From Paenibacillus sp. Soil766 (lineage in GTDB: Bacteria; Bacillota; Bacilli; Paenibacillales; NBRC-103111), in assembly GCF_001428105.1 (NCBI RefSeq), contig NZ_LMSJ01000034.1, positions 337,599-401,598 of the forward strand: a DNA stretch of 64,000 nucleotides, given 5' to 3'. The position numbers and the translations under genes were made by a program. Numbering within the stretch: position 1 is the first letter of the stretch; each line of letters starts with the position of its first letter. The notes beneath the pieces were generated by a model, which was not told where the DNA came from, searched no databases, and saw nothing but the letters and a program-made list of their open reading frames with translations. Below are positions 1 through 8,280 of this stretch, one piece after another.

Positions 1-104
1 GGCTACCGTACGCTAGCGCACAAAAAAAGTGCGCAAGGCCAAAGGAACCGCCGGCCACCGTAGGCTAGCGCACAAAAAATGTGCGCAAGGCCATTGACGC
101 CACC
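1..104. repeat. Two 52-bp tandem hairpin repeat units at the window edge
   Basis: Two units of about 52 bases begin at 1 and 53 and share GGC(T/C)ACCGTA(C/G)GCTAGCGCAC, followed by an A-rich loop and GTGCGCAAGGCC. Each unit holds a perfect hairpin: GCGCAC at 16-21 with GTGCGC at 29-34, and GCGCACA at 68-74 with TGTGCGC at 80-86. The window starts inside the array, so the full copy number is unknown. It lies upstream of the hisA promoter. The layout (short unit, perfect stem, small loop, extragenic) resembles the arrays at 15.4 kb and 46.3 kb, although the sequence differs. Confidence 0.8.
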
Positions 105-158
105 CGCCACTATACGTAGCATGCATCGCACTCGTTTCCGGTTCAAGCGGCTATTTTA

Positions 159-167
159 TGTTATAAT
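159..167 (+). promoter_or_regulatory. Extended -10 promoter for hisA
   Basis: TGTTATAAT is a perfect -10 hexamer with a TGN extension, 50 bases upstream of the hisA start codon. No convincing -35 hexamer is visible at 16-18 bases, which is usual for extended -10 promoters. Assigned from sequence only. Confidence 0.5.
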
Positions 168-216
168 GTATGGTAATCGTTCAAGTACTACGAATGTCAA
201 AGGGGAACATAACATA

Positions 217-978
217 ATGAAATTCAGACCATGTATTGATCTACATAACGGTAAAGTGAAACAAATTGTCGGTGAAACCCTAGGTGGCGTGGGGCAGGCA
301 GTAGTTGAGAATTTCGTATCTTCGCACGACTCAACTTATTATGCGGAAATGTTCAAAAGAGATCGTTTAACCGGCGGGCATGTTATTATGCTTGGCGATG
401 GGAATCAGGAAGAAGCGATTAAAGCACTTGCTGCGTATCCTGGGGGACTGCAAATCGGTGGAGGCATACATGCGGAGAACGCTAGCTTTTATTTGGAGCA
501 AGGGGCCTCACACGTGATTGTAACGTCTTATATTTTTCGCGATGGACAGCTGAATATGGATAATCTGACACGGATCGTTGAAGCGATTGGCAAAGAGAAA
601 TTAGTTATTGATCTTAGCTGCAAAGAAAAAGATGGCAAGTGGTATGTAGCAACGAATCAATGGAAACAGTTAAGTGATGTGGAATTGAATCAAGAGACTA
701 TACGATTCTTTGAACAGTATTGCGATGAATTTCTGATACATGCGGTTGATGTGGAAGGGAAGCAGAGTGGGATCCAAGAGAGTCTGGTAAGTTCTTTGGC
801 AGAGTGGGTCACTATTCCAACTACCTATGCTGGCGGTGCTAGATCATTTGAGGATTTGGCGTTATTTAGACAGCTTTCCCAAGGGAAATTAGATATTACG
901 GTAGGCAGTGCTCTTGATATTTTCGGCGGGAAGCTCTCGTATGATGAGGTTGTCCAGCAGTTAAGCATCGCGTTGTAA
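217..978 (+). CDS. hisA: Phosphoribosylformimino-5-aminoimidazole carboxamide ribotide isomerase, eukaryotic-type HisA
   Basis: A 253-residue TIM-barrel enzyme that would isomerise ProFAR to PRFAR, the fourth step of histidine biosynthesis, in the cytoplasm. The N-terminus MKFRPCIDLHNGKVKQIVG has the catalytic-base Asp motif in the form typical of yeast HIS6 and its bacterial relatives rather than the common bacterial HisA. VDVEGKQSG near residue 180 would carry the second catalytic Asp, and TYAGGARS and TVGSALDIFGG form the phosphate-binding loops. The ATG at 217 is chosen because homologues begin there and AAGGGG lies 11 bases upstream; a longer open frame back to 79 would run into the repeat array. 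No other his gene is adjacent, so it is an orphan of the pathway here. Confidence 0.9.
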   Translation: MKFRPCIDLHNGKVKQIVGETLGGVGQAVVENFVSSHDSTYYAEMFKRDRLTGGHVIMLGDGNQEEAIKALAAYPGGLQIGGGIHAENASFYLEQGASHVIVTSYIFRDGQLNMDNLTRIVEAIGKEKLVIDLSCKEKDGKWYVATNQWKQLSDVELNQETIRFFEQYCDEFLIHAVDVEGKQSGIQESLVSSLAEWVTIPTTYAGGARSFEDLALFRQLSQGKLDITVGSALDIFGGKLSYDEVVQQLSIAL

Positions 979-1011
979 CAATAGTTTTTGTTTGTAAAAA
1001 GGATGTGTGCG

Positions 1012-2388
1012 ATGGTACTTTGGCACAAGCTGTATGTGTGGGGAATTGGCATTATCCTACTGTTAATCATGATTGGAGAGCTAGTTTGGTTGCCAGATCC
1101 GTTAAGATGGGGGACACGCTTTTACTGGATAGATCTGATTGATGGGCTGATTTATGCGATTGCAATTGTTCCTTTGATCTGGATGGTGGCTGCACTTCTG
1201 CACCTTGTACAATCGCAAACACGGAGCATGAAAGTATTTCGTGGCCTCATCTGTTTTGTTTGTTTACTAAGTGCTGTTATTGTAGTTACCATGCCCAAAA
1301 AGCTAGAGTTCTCTGCTTCTGCAATGATCCTTAGTCTGCTTCTAATCGCAACGGATATGATCCTAGACGAAAGGAAGAAACGCAAAGTGCCACGCCAAAG
1401 TGTACTCTTTTTTGGTGTGACACTCGGTCTCTTGGCGTTGATGCTGTGGCCAACTTCCTATTTGGTAACCTATCCGGGTATTACGCTCAATATGAATCGA
1501 TATGCGCAAGCTGAAAGTGGCTCTAAACATGGCGATATTTCGGGAGTTCTTATTTTCGAACGGCCGGCATTTCCAATGGACTGGTTGTATGCGAAGCTTT
1601 TTAAAGATTACACGTTTGAGAAGATCGAATCGTTAGGGATGTCGCTTGGCGAATATAATCAGGAAGTTCGTACAATGAAGGAAGACGCGAACGCCGCGGG
1701 AAGCGCGATTGCCTTCCATAAAGTGGGGATAGGCAAAGGCATCCTAGCGGATGGTGTTCGGATTACGGCCGTTTTGCAAAATACGAAAGCCGCTGAGGTG
1801 CTTCAACCAAGCGATGTCATTACAGCGCTGAATGGACAGCCGATTACCATGACTCAGGAGCTCAGCGAGCGGATGCAGGGAATCAAACCTGGGGAATCCA
1901 TCCGACTATCGGTCATACGGAATAAAGCGAAAGTCGAGTTGATGGTAGCTACACGTGCCAGTACAGACGATCCAGCCCGTGCTTCCATCGGTATTATGAT
2001 TGCGAATGAACTCCGCTACGATATCCCTGAGCTTGTGACTTATCATACCTATTTGTTGCATGAAGGTGGACCGTCACATGGAGCGATGCTGGCCTTAACA
2101 CTAATAGACCAGCTAACACCCTGCGGTGTGACGTATGGTCATCACGTTGCCGGGACAGGGACTATTGAGCCCGATGGCTCCGTTGGTCCTGTCGGTGGGC
2201 TCGTGCAGAAAGCCTACACCGTGAGCCGTACGAATGCGGATGTGTTTTTCGTTCCTGTGTCTAATGAAGCTGAAGCGAGGAAAGGTGCTGGTGACTTACT
2301 TATCGTACCCGTGCGAACGTTAGATGATATCTTGAATTGGTTGAAAGTTAATCCCAAAGCTGGTGCACCCGCTTGCTCTTCTTCATAG
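1012..2388 (+). CDS. Membrane-anchored PDZ-Lon protease (YlbL-like)
   Basis: A 458-residue protein with about four hydrophobic segments in the first 150 residues, a PDZ domain near 240-320 (LQPSDVITALNGQPI) and a C-terminal Lon-type protease domain. The Ser-Lys dyad is readable: Ser355 in EGGPSHGAML and Lys400 in GGLVQKAYTV, a spacing typical of Lon proteases. It presumably cleaves membrane or extracytoplasmic substrates. YlbL-like proteins usually have one N-terminal helix, so the multi-helix N-terminus is distinctive. The ATG at 1012 has AAAAGGA eight bases upstream; a TTG at 988 is a less likely start. It follows hisA by 33 bases and is probably cotranscribed with it. The substrate is unknown. 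Confidence 0.85.
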   Translation: MVLWHKLYVWGIGIILLLIMIGELVWLPDPLRWGTRFYWIDLIDGLIYAIAIVPLIWMVAALLHLVQSQTRSMKVFRGLICFVCLLSAVIVVTMPKKLEFSASAMILSLLLIATDMILDERKKRKVPRQSVLFFGVTLGLLALMLWPTSYLVTYPGITLNMNRYAQAESGSKHGDISGVLIFERPAFPMDWLYAKLFKDYTFEKIESLGMSLGEYNQEVRTMKEDANAAGSAIAFHKVGIGKGILADGVRITAVLQNTKAAEVLQPSDVITALNGQPITMTQELSERMQGIKPGESIRLSVIRNKAKVELMVATRASTDDPARASIGIMIANELRYDIPELVTYHTYLLHEGGPSHGAMLALTLIDQLTPCGVTYGHHVAGTGTIEPDGSVGPVGGLVQKAYTVSRTNADVFFVPVSNEAEARKGAGDLLIVPVRTLDDILNWLKVNPKAGAPACSSS

Positions 2389-2395
2389 GTTCGAG

Positions 2396-3274
2396 TTAAT
2401 CTCGGGCCGCTTCATATAACTTGCTGGCAACAAGCTTGGGCTCATATTGCGGAGTTGTCATATGATCGCCATGGAGTTGCAGGAAGCGGAAGATGCCCAG
2501 TCGACTTGACATATGCGGATGCCAGCCATAGTTCGGATCACCGAATGGAATCACATTGTCTTCCATGATGTATACGTAGCTTTTGGGGATCGGAAGGCTG
2601 TAAAATTTCTTCAAATCTAACTTTTCAAATAACGGACCAGCTGGCTCTGGTGAAGCTTTGCTATAAATGCGTTTGGCTTGCTCGAGCGTTGCCAGATTGG
2701 TAAATGTTTCTCTAAATAGTTCGAAAGGCAGCGTAAGCGTGTTGTTTTTGGAACTCGCAACGAGCTGTTTGAATTGCTCTGTGATGTGAGGAGGGAACTC
2801 ATCTGCGGCCATTCCGCCGTCTTTGAGGACGAAGGCGTTCAGAAATACGAGTCGCTTCAAGCGATCAGGAACGAGTTCTGCTACTTTTTGGATCAAAGTA
2901 CCTCCAAAGCTGTGCGCAACTAGAATAATATTATGCAGGTTATGAGAAATAATGAAATCGGCGATCGATTTGGACATCATCGCATGCGTCACATTTTTAT
3001 TCGGGTCAGCGCCATGTCCTGGGAATTCAGGGACGTAGACGGTATGACCTTTTTTGCTTAACTCTGAAGCTATACCGGCCCAGAAGCTGGTATCCGCCCA
3101 AGAGCCATGGACAAGGACGAAAGTAAGGGGCTGCTCTTTGGCACGGTAGGAGGAATCATTCTCTTGGATCCAAGGAGTTGGCATATAGGGCCAGTTAGTG
3201 GGCATGGGATTGGATGGATAAGGGTGTGGCCATGATGGGCCAGGATTCTGGTAATTCTCATTGGGATAAGTCAT
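2396..3274 (-). CDS. Alpha/beta hydrolase with proline-rich N-terminus
   Basis: A 292-residue alpha/beta-hydrolase-fold enzyme. FVLVHGSWADTSFW is the oxyanion-hole loop, VAHSFGGT carries the nucleophilic Ser, and LHGDHMTTP near the C-terminus supplies the His. It most resembles the salicylate-esterase and pyrethroid-hydrolase-like group, but the substrate cannot be told. Residues 1-45 are unusually rich in Pro, Tyr, Asn and Trp, resembling a low-complexity adhesive tail rather than a signal peptide. The ATG at 3274 is preferred because AGAGGAAG lies just upstream and the hydrolase fold starts well after it. It ends seven bases from the convergent protease gene. Confidence 0.8.
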   Translation of the reverse strand: MTYPNENYQNPGPSWPHPYPSNPMPTNWPYMPTPWIQENDSSYRAKEQPLTFVLVHGSWADTSFWAGIASELSKKGHTVYVPEFPGHGADPNKNVTHAMMSKSIADFIISHNLHNIILVAHSFGGTLIQKVAELVPDRLKRLVFLNAFVLKDGGMAADEFPPHITEQFKQLVASSKNNTLTLPFELFRETFTNLATLEQAKRIYSKASPEPAGPLFEKLDLKKFYSLPIPKSYVYIMEDNVIPFGDPNYGWHPHMSSRLGIFRFLQLHGDHMTTPQYEPKLVASKLYEAARD

Positions 3275-3388
3275 TGTGGTCTTCCTCTCGCGTAGTGATA
3301 TCTTACTATATGCCCAGATGACGTTTGTGCGATTGGAAATTGAATTGGAAGGGAAACGGATCACAGAATGACACATAGGGAGCACAAG

Positions 3389-4921
3389 ATGTATAGGTTT
3401 AGTGAAGCACCAATCTGGGAACTGCAACGGGCGTATTACGAGGAACAGGGTATTACAGCTTGGCAGAGCGGAGATGTGCCACAGTACATAACAAGTAATC
3501 GGGTGATGGCCATTTCTTATGCGGAAACGGTATTTGGTTTCTTGCAGGATAGAGCTAGAATTGGCCAGCTGACAGCTTCCGTGATGATCCTAGAACTAGG
3601 AGCGGGTTCAGGTCAATTCGCGTTTTATGTGTTGCAGGAGTTAACGAAACTAACGCAACAGGCTAGAATCCTGCTCCCGCCGTTTCGATATGTGATGAGC
3701 GATTTGGCAGAGAAGAACATAGCGTTCTGGAGGCAACATACCTGCTTAAGGCCATATGTGGAGCAAGGTGTGTTGGATTTTGCGAAATTTGATGCGGTAC
3801 ATCATAGTGAAATTTATTTGCAACATGCCGGCGAACGCATTGTATCTGGTGATCTTACGCAGCCGTTAGTTATTATGGCGAATTATTTTTTTGACAGCCT
3901 GCCACAGGAATTAATTTATATTGAAGATCATCAGGTGTATGATTGCCAAATTTCATTACAATTTCCGGACAGGGCTCATGAACTGAGTGTTTCTCAGCAG
4001 TTGAAAGAGGTGGTAGGGAGCTATCACTATCAAAGGGAAAACAGATATGATGACGAGTCATATCCATACCGTGAGCTATTACATGTGTATCGTCAGCATA
4101 TTTCAGATTCTCATGTTCTTATGCCTGAAGTAGGCTTGGCATGTTTAAATCGTTTGAAAGCATTATCGCGGGAGGGTTTCCTGCTGCTAACCGCTGATAA
4201 AGGAGATCATCGCTTAGAAAGCTGGGAATATAACGAACCTCCTAAGCTCATTCATCACGGCAGTATTTCATTAACGGCCAATTATCATGCGATTAGCTAT
4301 ATTTGCGAAGCTCAGGGTGGACAGGCTTTGTTCACGAAGCATCCCTATACGTACTTAAACATCGGTTGTATGCTCAATCTTTCTGAACCTAACCAGTATG
4401 GACTCACCAGATTAGCTTATGATAGGTTTGTGGAACGATTTGGTCCTGATGATTTCTTTAATCTAAAGGAAGCTTTTGATACACAGGTGGAGCAGAAGAC
4501 GATGCCGCAGCTTTTGGCCTTATGGCGCTTGAGCGGCTACGATACACAGTTTTTACTGCCCTGTACCAAACGTCTGATTGAGCTGATTCCAGATAGTATG
4601 GATCATGAATGGAGCGCGCTTCAGCAAGGAATTGATCACATGTGGGCACATTATTATCCAATGGATGGTAACACGGATGTTGCGCTAGCTTGTGGAATTC
4701 TATTGTATCAAATGGACATGTATCAGGAAGCAATCCCGTATTTTGAACGTACACAGCCGAATCTGGACAATGATGCGACTGTTCTCTATGAGATGGCGGT
4801 ATGCTACTACGAGCTGGGACAAGATGATGCGGCCAGACGGTATGTAGAACGTACAATTTCGCAATCCCCTGCGCATGAAGAAGCAATTGCTTTACGGGAG
4901 CTATTGTTTTCAATGCGTTAA
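3389..4921 (+). CDS. SAM-dependent methyltransferase fused to C-terminal TPR repeats
   Basis: A 510-residue cytoplasmic protein. The glycine-rich SAM motif ILELGAGSGQFAF lies near residue 65, followed by a post-I motif YVMSDLAEKN and a motif reading VIMANYFFDSLPQE, as in the MidA/NDUFAF7-like methyltransferase group. The C-terminal 90 residues form about two tetratricopeptide repeats (ALACGILLYQMDMYQEAIPYF and ATVLYEMAVCYYELGQDDAARRYV), which suggests a protein partner or protein substrate. The ATG at 3389 has GGGAG six bases upstream and is preferred to the ATG at 3368. The gene is divergent from the hydrolase gene with a 114-base gap. The substrate is not predictable. Confidence 0.75.
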   Translation: MYRFSEAPIWELQRAYYEEQGITAWQSGDVPQYITSNRVMAISYAETVFGFLQDRARIGQLTASVMILELGAGSGQFAFYVLQELTKLTQQARILLPPFRYVMSDLAEKNIAFWRQHTCLRPYVEQGVLDFAKFDAVHHSEIYLQHAGERIVSGDLTQPLVIMANYFFDSLPQELIYIEDHQVYDCQISLQFPDRAHELSVSQQLKEVVGSYHYQRENRYDDESYPYRELLHVYRQHISDSHVLMPEVGLACLNRLKALSREGFLLLTADKGDHRLESWEYNEPPKLIHHGSISLTANYHAISYICEAQGGQALFTKHPYTYLNIGCMLNLSEPNQYGLTRLAYDRFVERFGPDDFFNLKEAFDTQVEQKTMPQLLALWRLSGYDTQFLLPCTKRLIELIPDSMDHEWSALQQGIDHMWAHYYPMDGNTDVALACGILLYQMDMYQEAIPYFERTQPNLDNDATVLYEMAVCYYELGQDDAARRYVERTISQSPAHEEAIALRELLFSMR

Positions 4922-5024
4922 CAAAATGGCTGAAGCTGCAACAATATCGGTGCTCCTGACGTTAGGAAAGTATCCATTACTTGTATGGTGCTAAATACCA
5001 ATTTCAATTGAGAGGAGCACTCGC

Positions 5025-5930
5025 ATGAAAAAAATAGCAGCATTAAGTTTAACTGTTTTGCTGGGCAGTAGTTTGACCTTTGGTTCCGCATACGCTTTCT
5101 CAGACTTAGAAGAAGGACAAGCAACAGCAGTTCTAGCTCTGAAAGATCGAGGTATTGTGAGTGGTTTTGATAACGAGCATTTTGTTCCAAGAGGTAAAAT
5201 CAGCTATGCACAAAGTGTCCAAATGATCGTCAAAGGCTTGGACCTTAACTTGGATCATTTGCGATTCATTAAGCAACCACTAGCATCTGATAGCTATTCG
5301 AACATTCCGAATGATGCTTGGTATGCAGATGCGTTCATCATTGCGCATTACCACAACCTGGACATCCCGAAGGATGTGAATCCGAATGCAACGATCACAC
5401 GTGAACAATTCGGAAATCTATTGGTTAAAGCGCTCGAAACCAAGGGACAATTTCCACTGGTGAAAATGTTTATCCAAATCCAAGATGAAGATCAGCTTAC
5501 TGTAGACTATCAAGGCACCATTCAGAGATTATTGTTATACAAAATCACAACTCTCGATGGGGACGGTAATTTCCATCCCAAGAGCGAGCTTACTAGAGGA
5601 GAAGCTGCGACTTGGCTGTATAACGCCATTCGTATGCTAGAGACGCATGTGCAGAAACCACCACAAGTAGAAGAAGTCACGGTATCGGTTGAGAAAGTGA
5701 ACGATGATGTGAACAAAGTGACACTTTCCAGAGGTGTCAAGCCGAATCCTGGCTATGGGATTAACATTGACAGCATCCAGTTTGAGCCCGGTGGTCAAGC
5801 CATTGTGAAGTATTCGTTGACTGAGCCGCAACCTGACAAAATGTATGCACAAGTCATGACGGAGGCAAAAGCGGAGACCTATGTATCTTCGAAGTATGTC
5901 GTGAAAGCTGAAGTTAGCGGAACGAAATAA
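5025..5930 (+). CDS. Secreted S-layer-homology protein with PrcB-like C-terminal domain
   Basis: A 301-residue exported protein with a signal peptide of about 24 residues ending at AYA. Three S-layer-homology modules follow: about 26-75 (FSDLEEGQATAVLALKDRGI), 85-145 (YSNIPNDAWYADAFI) and 150-205 (TRGEAATWLYNAI). They would attach it to pyruvylated secondary wall polymer. Residues 220-300 resemble the PrcB C-terminal domain (NPGYGINIDSIQ, then PDKMYAQVMTEAKA), found in cell-surface protease complexes. GAGAGGAG lies nine bases before the ATG. It is monocistronic, with its own terminator. The PrcB similarity is from recall and less certain than the SLH call. Confidence 0.85.
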   Translation: MKKIAALSLTVLLGSSLTFGSAYAFSDLEEGQATAVLALKDRGIVSGFDNEHFVPRGKISYAQSVQMIVKGLDLNLDHLRFIKQPLASDSYSNIPNDAWYADAFIIAHYHNLDIPKDVNPNATITREQFGNLLVKALETKGQFPLVKMFIQIQDEDQLTVDYQGTIQRLLLYKITTLDGDGNFHPKSELTRGEAATWLYNAIRMLETHVQKPPQVEEVTVSVEKVNDDVNKVTLSRGVKPNPGYGINIDSIQFEPGGQAIVKYSLTEPQPDKMYAQVMTEAKAETYVSSKYVVKAEVSGTK

Positions 5931-5939
5931 TAGGGAGCA

Positions 5940-5974
5940 ATGCTGCTATCCGTTGAGGATAGTGGCATTTTTTT
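5940..5974 (+). terminator. Rho-independent terminator after the SLH gene
   Basis: A 12-base-pair stem (5940-5951 with 5957-5968, two G-U pairs) and a five-base loop is followed by a run of seven T. Confidence 0.85.
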
Positions 5975-6063
5975 GTACGTTTACCACCTTTTATTCGGTT
6001 AGTGCAGGCTCGTACTCTCTCACATAGCATATAGCATCCTCTATCAGATGGGTGGTGAGAGAT

Positions 6064-6240
6064 ATGAAAACAATCAACTATTACACGTTAGCATTAGGTT
6101 TGTTAGGTGCAGCCAAATTAATTTTGGATGCATTTGGCATGGATATCATTACAGATGAGACAGCGAATGCCATTGCCAATGGTGTTGCTGCGCTTCTTTC
6201 TGTCATTGGGGTCTACACGAACCATCAAAAAACTGAATAA
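6064..6240 (+). CDS. Small holin-like membrane protein
   Basis: A 58-residue peptide with two hydrophobic stretches: YYTLALGLLGAAKLILDAFG and ANGVAALLSVIGVYTN. The pattern of a first helix, a short acidic turn and a second helix ending in GVYTNHQKTE resembles the phi-LC3-type phage holins. No endolysin or other phage gene is near, so it would be an orphan holin or a domesticated small membrane protein. The ATG at 6064 follows GGTGGTGAG; a GTG at 6052 in the same frame is an alternative. The family call is tentative. Confidence 0.55.
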   Translation: MKTINYYTLALGLLGAAKLILDAFGMDIITDETANAIANGVAALLSVIGVYTNHQKTE

Positions 6241-6331
6241 TTCACCACAAGGCTAAGCCCATTGACACCGATATTTGCCTAGTTGAATATCGTAATGGAC
6301 AGAAGTGATTTCCATAACGGAGGCGTCAAGC

Positions 6332-7114
6332 GTGGGATACTATGTTCAAGTGGAAAATGGTGTGAAATTGTTTATCGAAGATGTCAATCCAAAAGGGACG
6401 AAGACCATCCTATTCATTCATGGATGGCCTTTGTCACATACACAATTTGAGTATCAATTCAATGTGCTGCCAGGTCTAGGGTATCGCTGTATTGGTGTGG
6501 ACTGGCGTGGATTCGGCCAATCGGATAAACCGATGGATGGCTATACGTACGATCGGCTTGCAGATGACCTGCATGTGGTGATCCAGTCCTTGAAGCTGGA
6601 AGGCATTTCACTTGCTGGACATTCAACAGGCGGTGCTATCGCAATCCGTTATATGGCCAGACATCATGGCCAAGGTGTAGCGAAACTTGTGCTGATTGAT
6701 GCAGCTGCACCAACGGGCTTTACGAACGAAACCGCAGCTAAGTTCTTGCAAGAGAATGCCAACGATCGTGCAAATATGCTGCAAAATGTAACGGATTCGT
6801 TCTTTTTCCAATATATAACGGGACGATTCTCAGATTGGTTCTTTCAAATGGGCTTGGAAGCAGCTAGTTGGTCAACAGCGGCAGTCATTCGATTGCTGAG
6901 AGATGAGAATGTGGCAGCTGATCTTGGTCGAATTGAAGCACCTACCTTAATTGTACACGGCATACATGACAAAGTGATTCCTTACCAACAAGCGGTGGAA
7001 ATGAATAAACGGATTCCGAATTCGCAGCTAATTCCGTTTCATTACAGCGGACATGGTGCATTTTGGGAGGAAAGAGATCGCTTTAATTATGTCCTAACAC
7101 AGTTTATAGGTTGA
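6332..7114 (+). CDS. Alpha/beta hydrolase (haloperoxidase/esterase-like)
   Basis: A 260-residue alpha/beta hydrolase of the non-haem chloroperoxidase and esterase type. Visible elements are LFIHGWPLSHTQF (oxyanion loop), the sequence GVDWRGFGQSDKP, LAGHSTGGAIAIRY with the nucleophilic Ser, LIVHGIHDKVIP with the Asp, and HYSGHGAFWEE with the His. The triad is therefore complete. The GTG at 6332 is chosen because ACGGAGG lies eight bases upstream; a GTG at 6305 is possible but lacks a ribosome site. Substrate unknown; true haloperoxidase activity should not be assumed. A terminator follows. Confidence 0.8.
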   Translation: MGYYVQVENGVKLFIEDVNPKGTKTILFIHGWPLSHTQFEYQFNVLPGLGYRCIGVDWRGFGQSDKPMDGYTYDRLADDLHVVIQSLKLEGISLAGHSTGGAIAIRYMARHHGQGVAKLVLIDAAAPTGFTNETAAKFLQENANDRANMLQNVTDSFFFQYITGRFSDWFFQMGLEAASWSTAAVIRLLRDENVAADLGRIEAPTLIVHGIHDKVIPYQQAVEMNKRIPNSQLIPFHYSGHGAFWEERDRFNYVLTQFIG

Positions 7115-7145
7115 GGTTGGTATTGTGCTCCATGAGTTACAAGGT

Positions 7146-7171
7146 AAAGCTTCCCAAGAGGGAAGCTTTTT
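7146..7171 (+). terminator. Rho-independent terminator
   Basis: AAAGCTTCCC at 7146-7155 pairs with GGGAAGCTTT at 7160-7169 over a four-base loop, followed by Ts. It ends the hydrolase transcript. Confidence 0.85.
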
Positions 7172-7223
7172 CTCATTTATGTAAAGTCTTCAAGTGAGGG
7201 TATTATATAGACTATTTAAAGAC

Positions 7224-7252
7224 TTGTCTCTTATGTGTAATTTCATTATGAT
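7224..7252 (+). promoter_or_regulatory. SigA-type promoter for the Gfo/Idh pair
   Basis: TTGTCT at 7224-7229 and TATGAT at 7247-7252 are separated by 17 bases. The -10 differs from consensus at one base. The first gene starts 82 bases downstream. Confidence 0.5.
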
Positions 7253-7333
7253 GAGTATGAAGGGATTTTCAATCAAGCGGATCACACATGAAAGTTCAAA
7301 TTAATTTAAACTTGCTTGGAGGTTGTTCCATTT

Positions 7334-8242
7334 ATGAATCAGTCTACATTTCGAATTGGTATCATTGGCATTGATTCCTCACATGCGCCTGTATTTACAC
7401 AAATGTTAAACAATAAGGATCATCCTTTTCATGTTGCTGGAGGTAAGGTCACCATTGCTTATCCGGGTGGTTCACCGGATTTTGAAATGAGTTATTCTCG
7501 TATTGAAGGATTCACTGCGCAGCTTCGCGATGCAGGTGTGGAAATCGTTGATTCAGCGGAAGAAGTAGCAGCGAATTGCGATGGCATACTGATGACATCG
7601 GTGGATGGTCGCATTCATTTGGAGCAGTTCCGCCATGTATCGTCGTATCGCCGTCCCATATTTATTGATAAGCCTATGACGGTTTCGTCTGCCGAAGCTC
7701 GTGAAATAATGGCCTTGGCTCAGGAGCATAACATTCCAATTATGAGTTGTTCTTCGTTAAGATATGCAGAGGAACTGACGATTGCCTTAGAAGATTCAGA
7801 GACTAGTAGTGGTATTATCGGGATGGACTGCTACGGTCCAATGGCTTTGCAATCGACACAGCCAGGATTGTTTTGGTATGGTGTGCATACGGTAGAAATG
7901 CTTTTTAGAGTACTTGGCAAGGGTTGCTTGCACGTGACTGCTGCTACAACTGAAGATCATGATCTGATAACTGGCGTATGGGACAATGGTGTTATTGGCA
8001 CTATTCGTGGCAATCGAAAGGGCAACGGGCAATTTGGTGCACTTCTACATCGCGAATCACATACGCAATTTGTTGATGTGAACAAACATCCGAAGCCTTA
8101 TTATGCGAGCCTTTTGGAGAAAATTATGACGATGTTTGTTGATGGAACTCCTGATATCGATGAGGAAGAGACATTGCAAATCATTCGTTTTATGGAAGCG
8201 GCTAATGAGAGTCGGGAAACAGGGCTTACAGTGAATCTATAG
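7334..8242 (+). CDS. Gfo/Idh/MocA-family oxidoreductase
   Basis: A 302-residue NAD(P)-dependent oxidoreductase. The N-terminal Rossmann fold starts RIGIIGIDSSHAPVF, an atypical version in which the usual GxGxxG is replaced by GIDSSH. The dinucleotide-domain lysine appears in FIDKPMTVSSAEA, the usual EKP-like motif. The C-terminal alpha/beta sheet domain (WYGVHTVEMLFRVLG) binds the substrate. GGAGG lies 11 bases before the ATG at 7334. It is followed after 38 bases by a second family member, so the two probably work on one sugar or polyol pathway. The substrate is not predictable. Confidence 0.8.
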   Translation: MNQSTFRIGIIGIDSSHAPVFTQMLNNKDHPFHVAGGKVTIAYPGGSPDFEMSYSRIEGFTAQLRDAGVEIVDSAEEVAANCDGILMTSVDGRIHLEQFRHVSSYRRPIFIDKPMTVSSAEAREIMALAQEHNIPIMSCSSLRYAEELTIALEDSETSSGIIGMDCYGPMALQSTQPGLFWYGVHTVEMLFRVLGKGCLHVTAATTEDHDLITGVWDNGVIGTIRGNRKGNGQFGALLHRESHTQFVDVNKHPKPYYASLLEKIMTMFVDGTPDIDEEETLQIIRFMEAANESRETGLTVNL

Positions 8243-8280
8243 ATGGATAAGCGTAGGAGTTGAAGGAGAGGATTACAACG

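Noticed and set aside
4458..4913. A 151-residue minus-strand frame
   Set aside because: It lies wholly antisense to the TPR end of the methyltransferase gene and has no family features.
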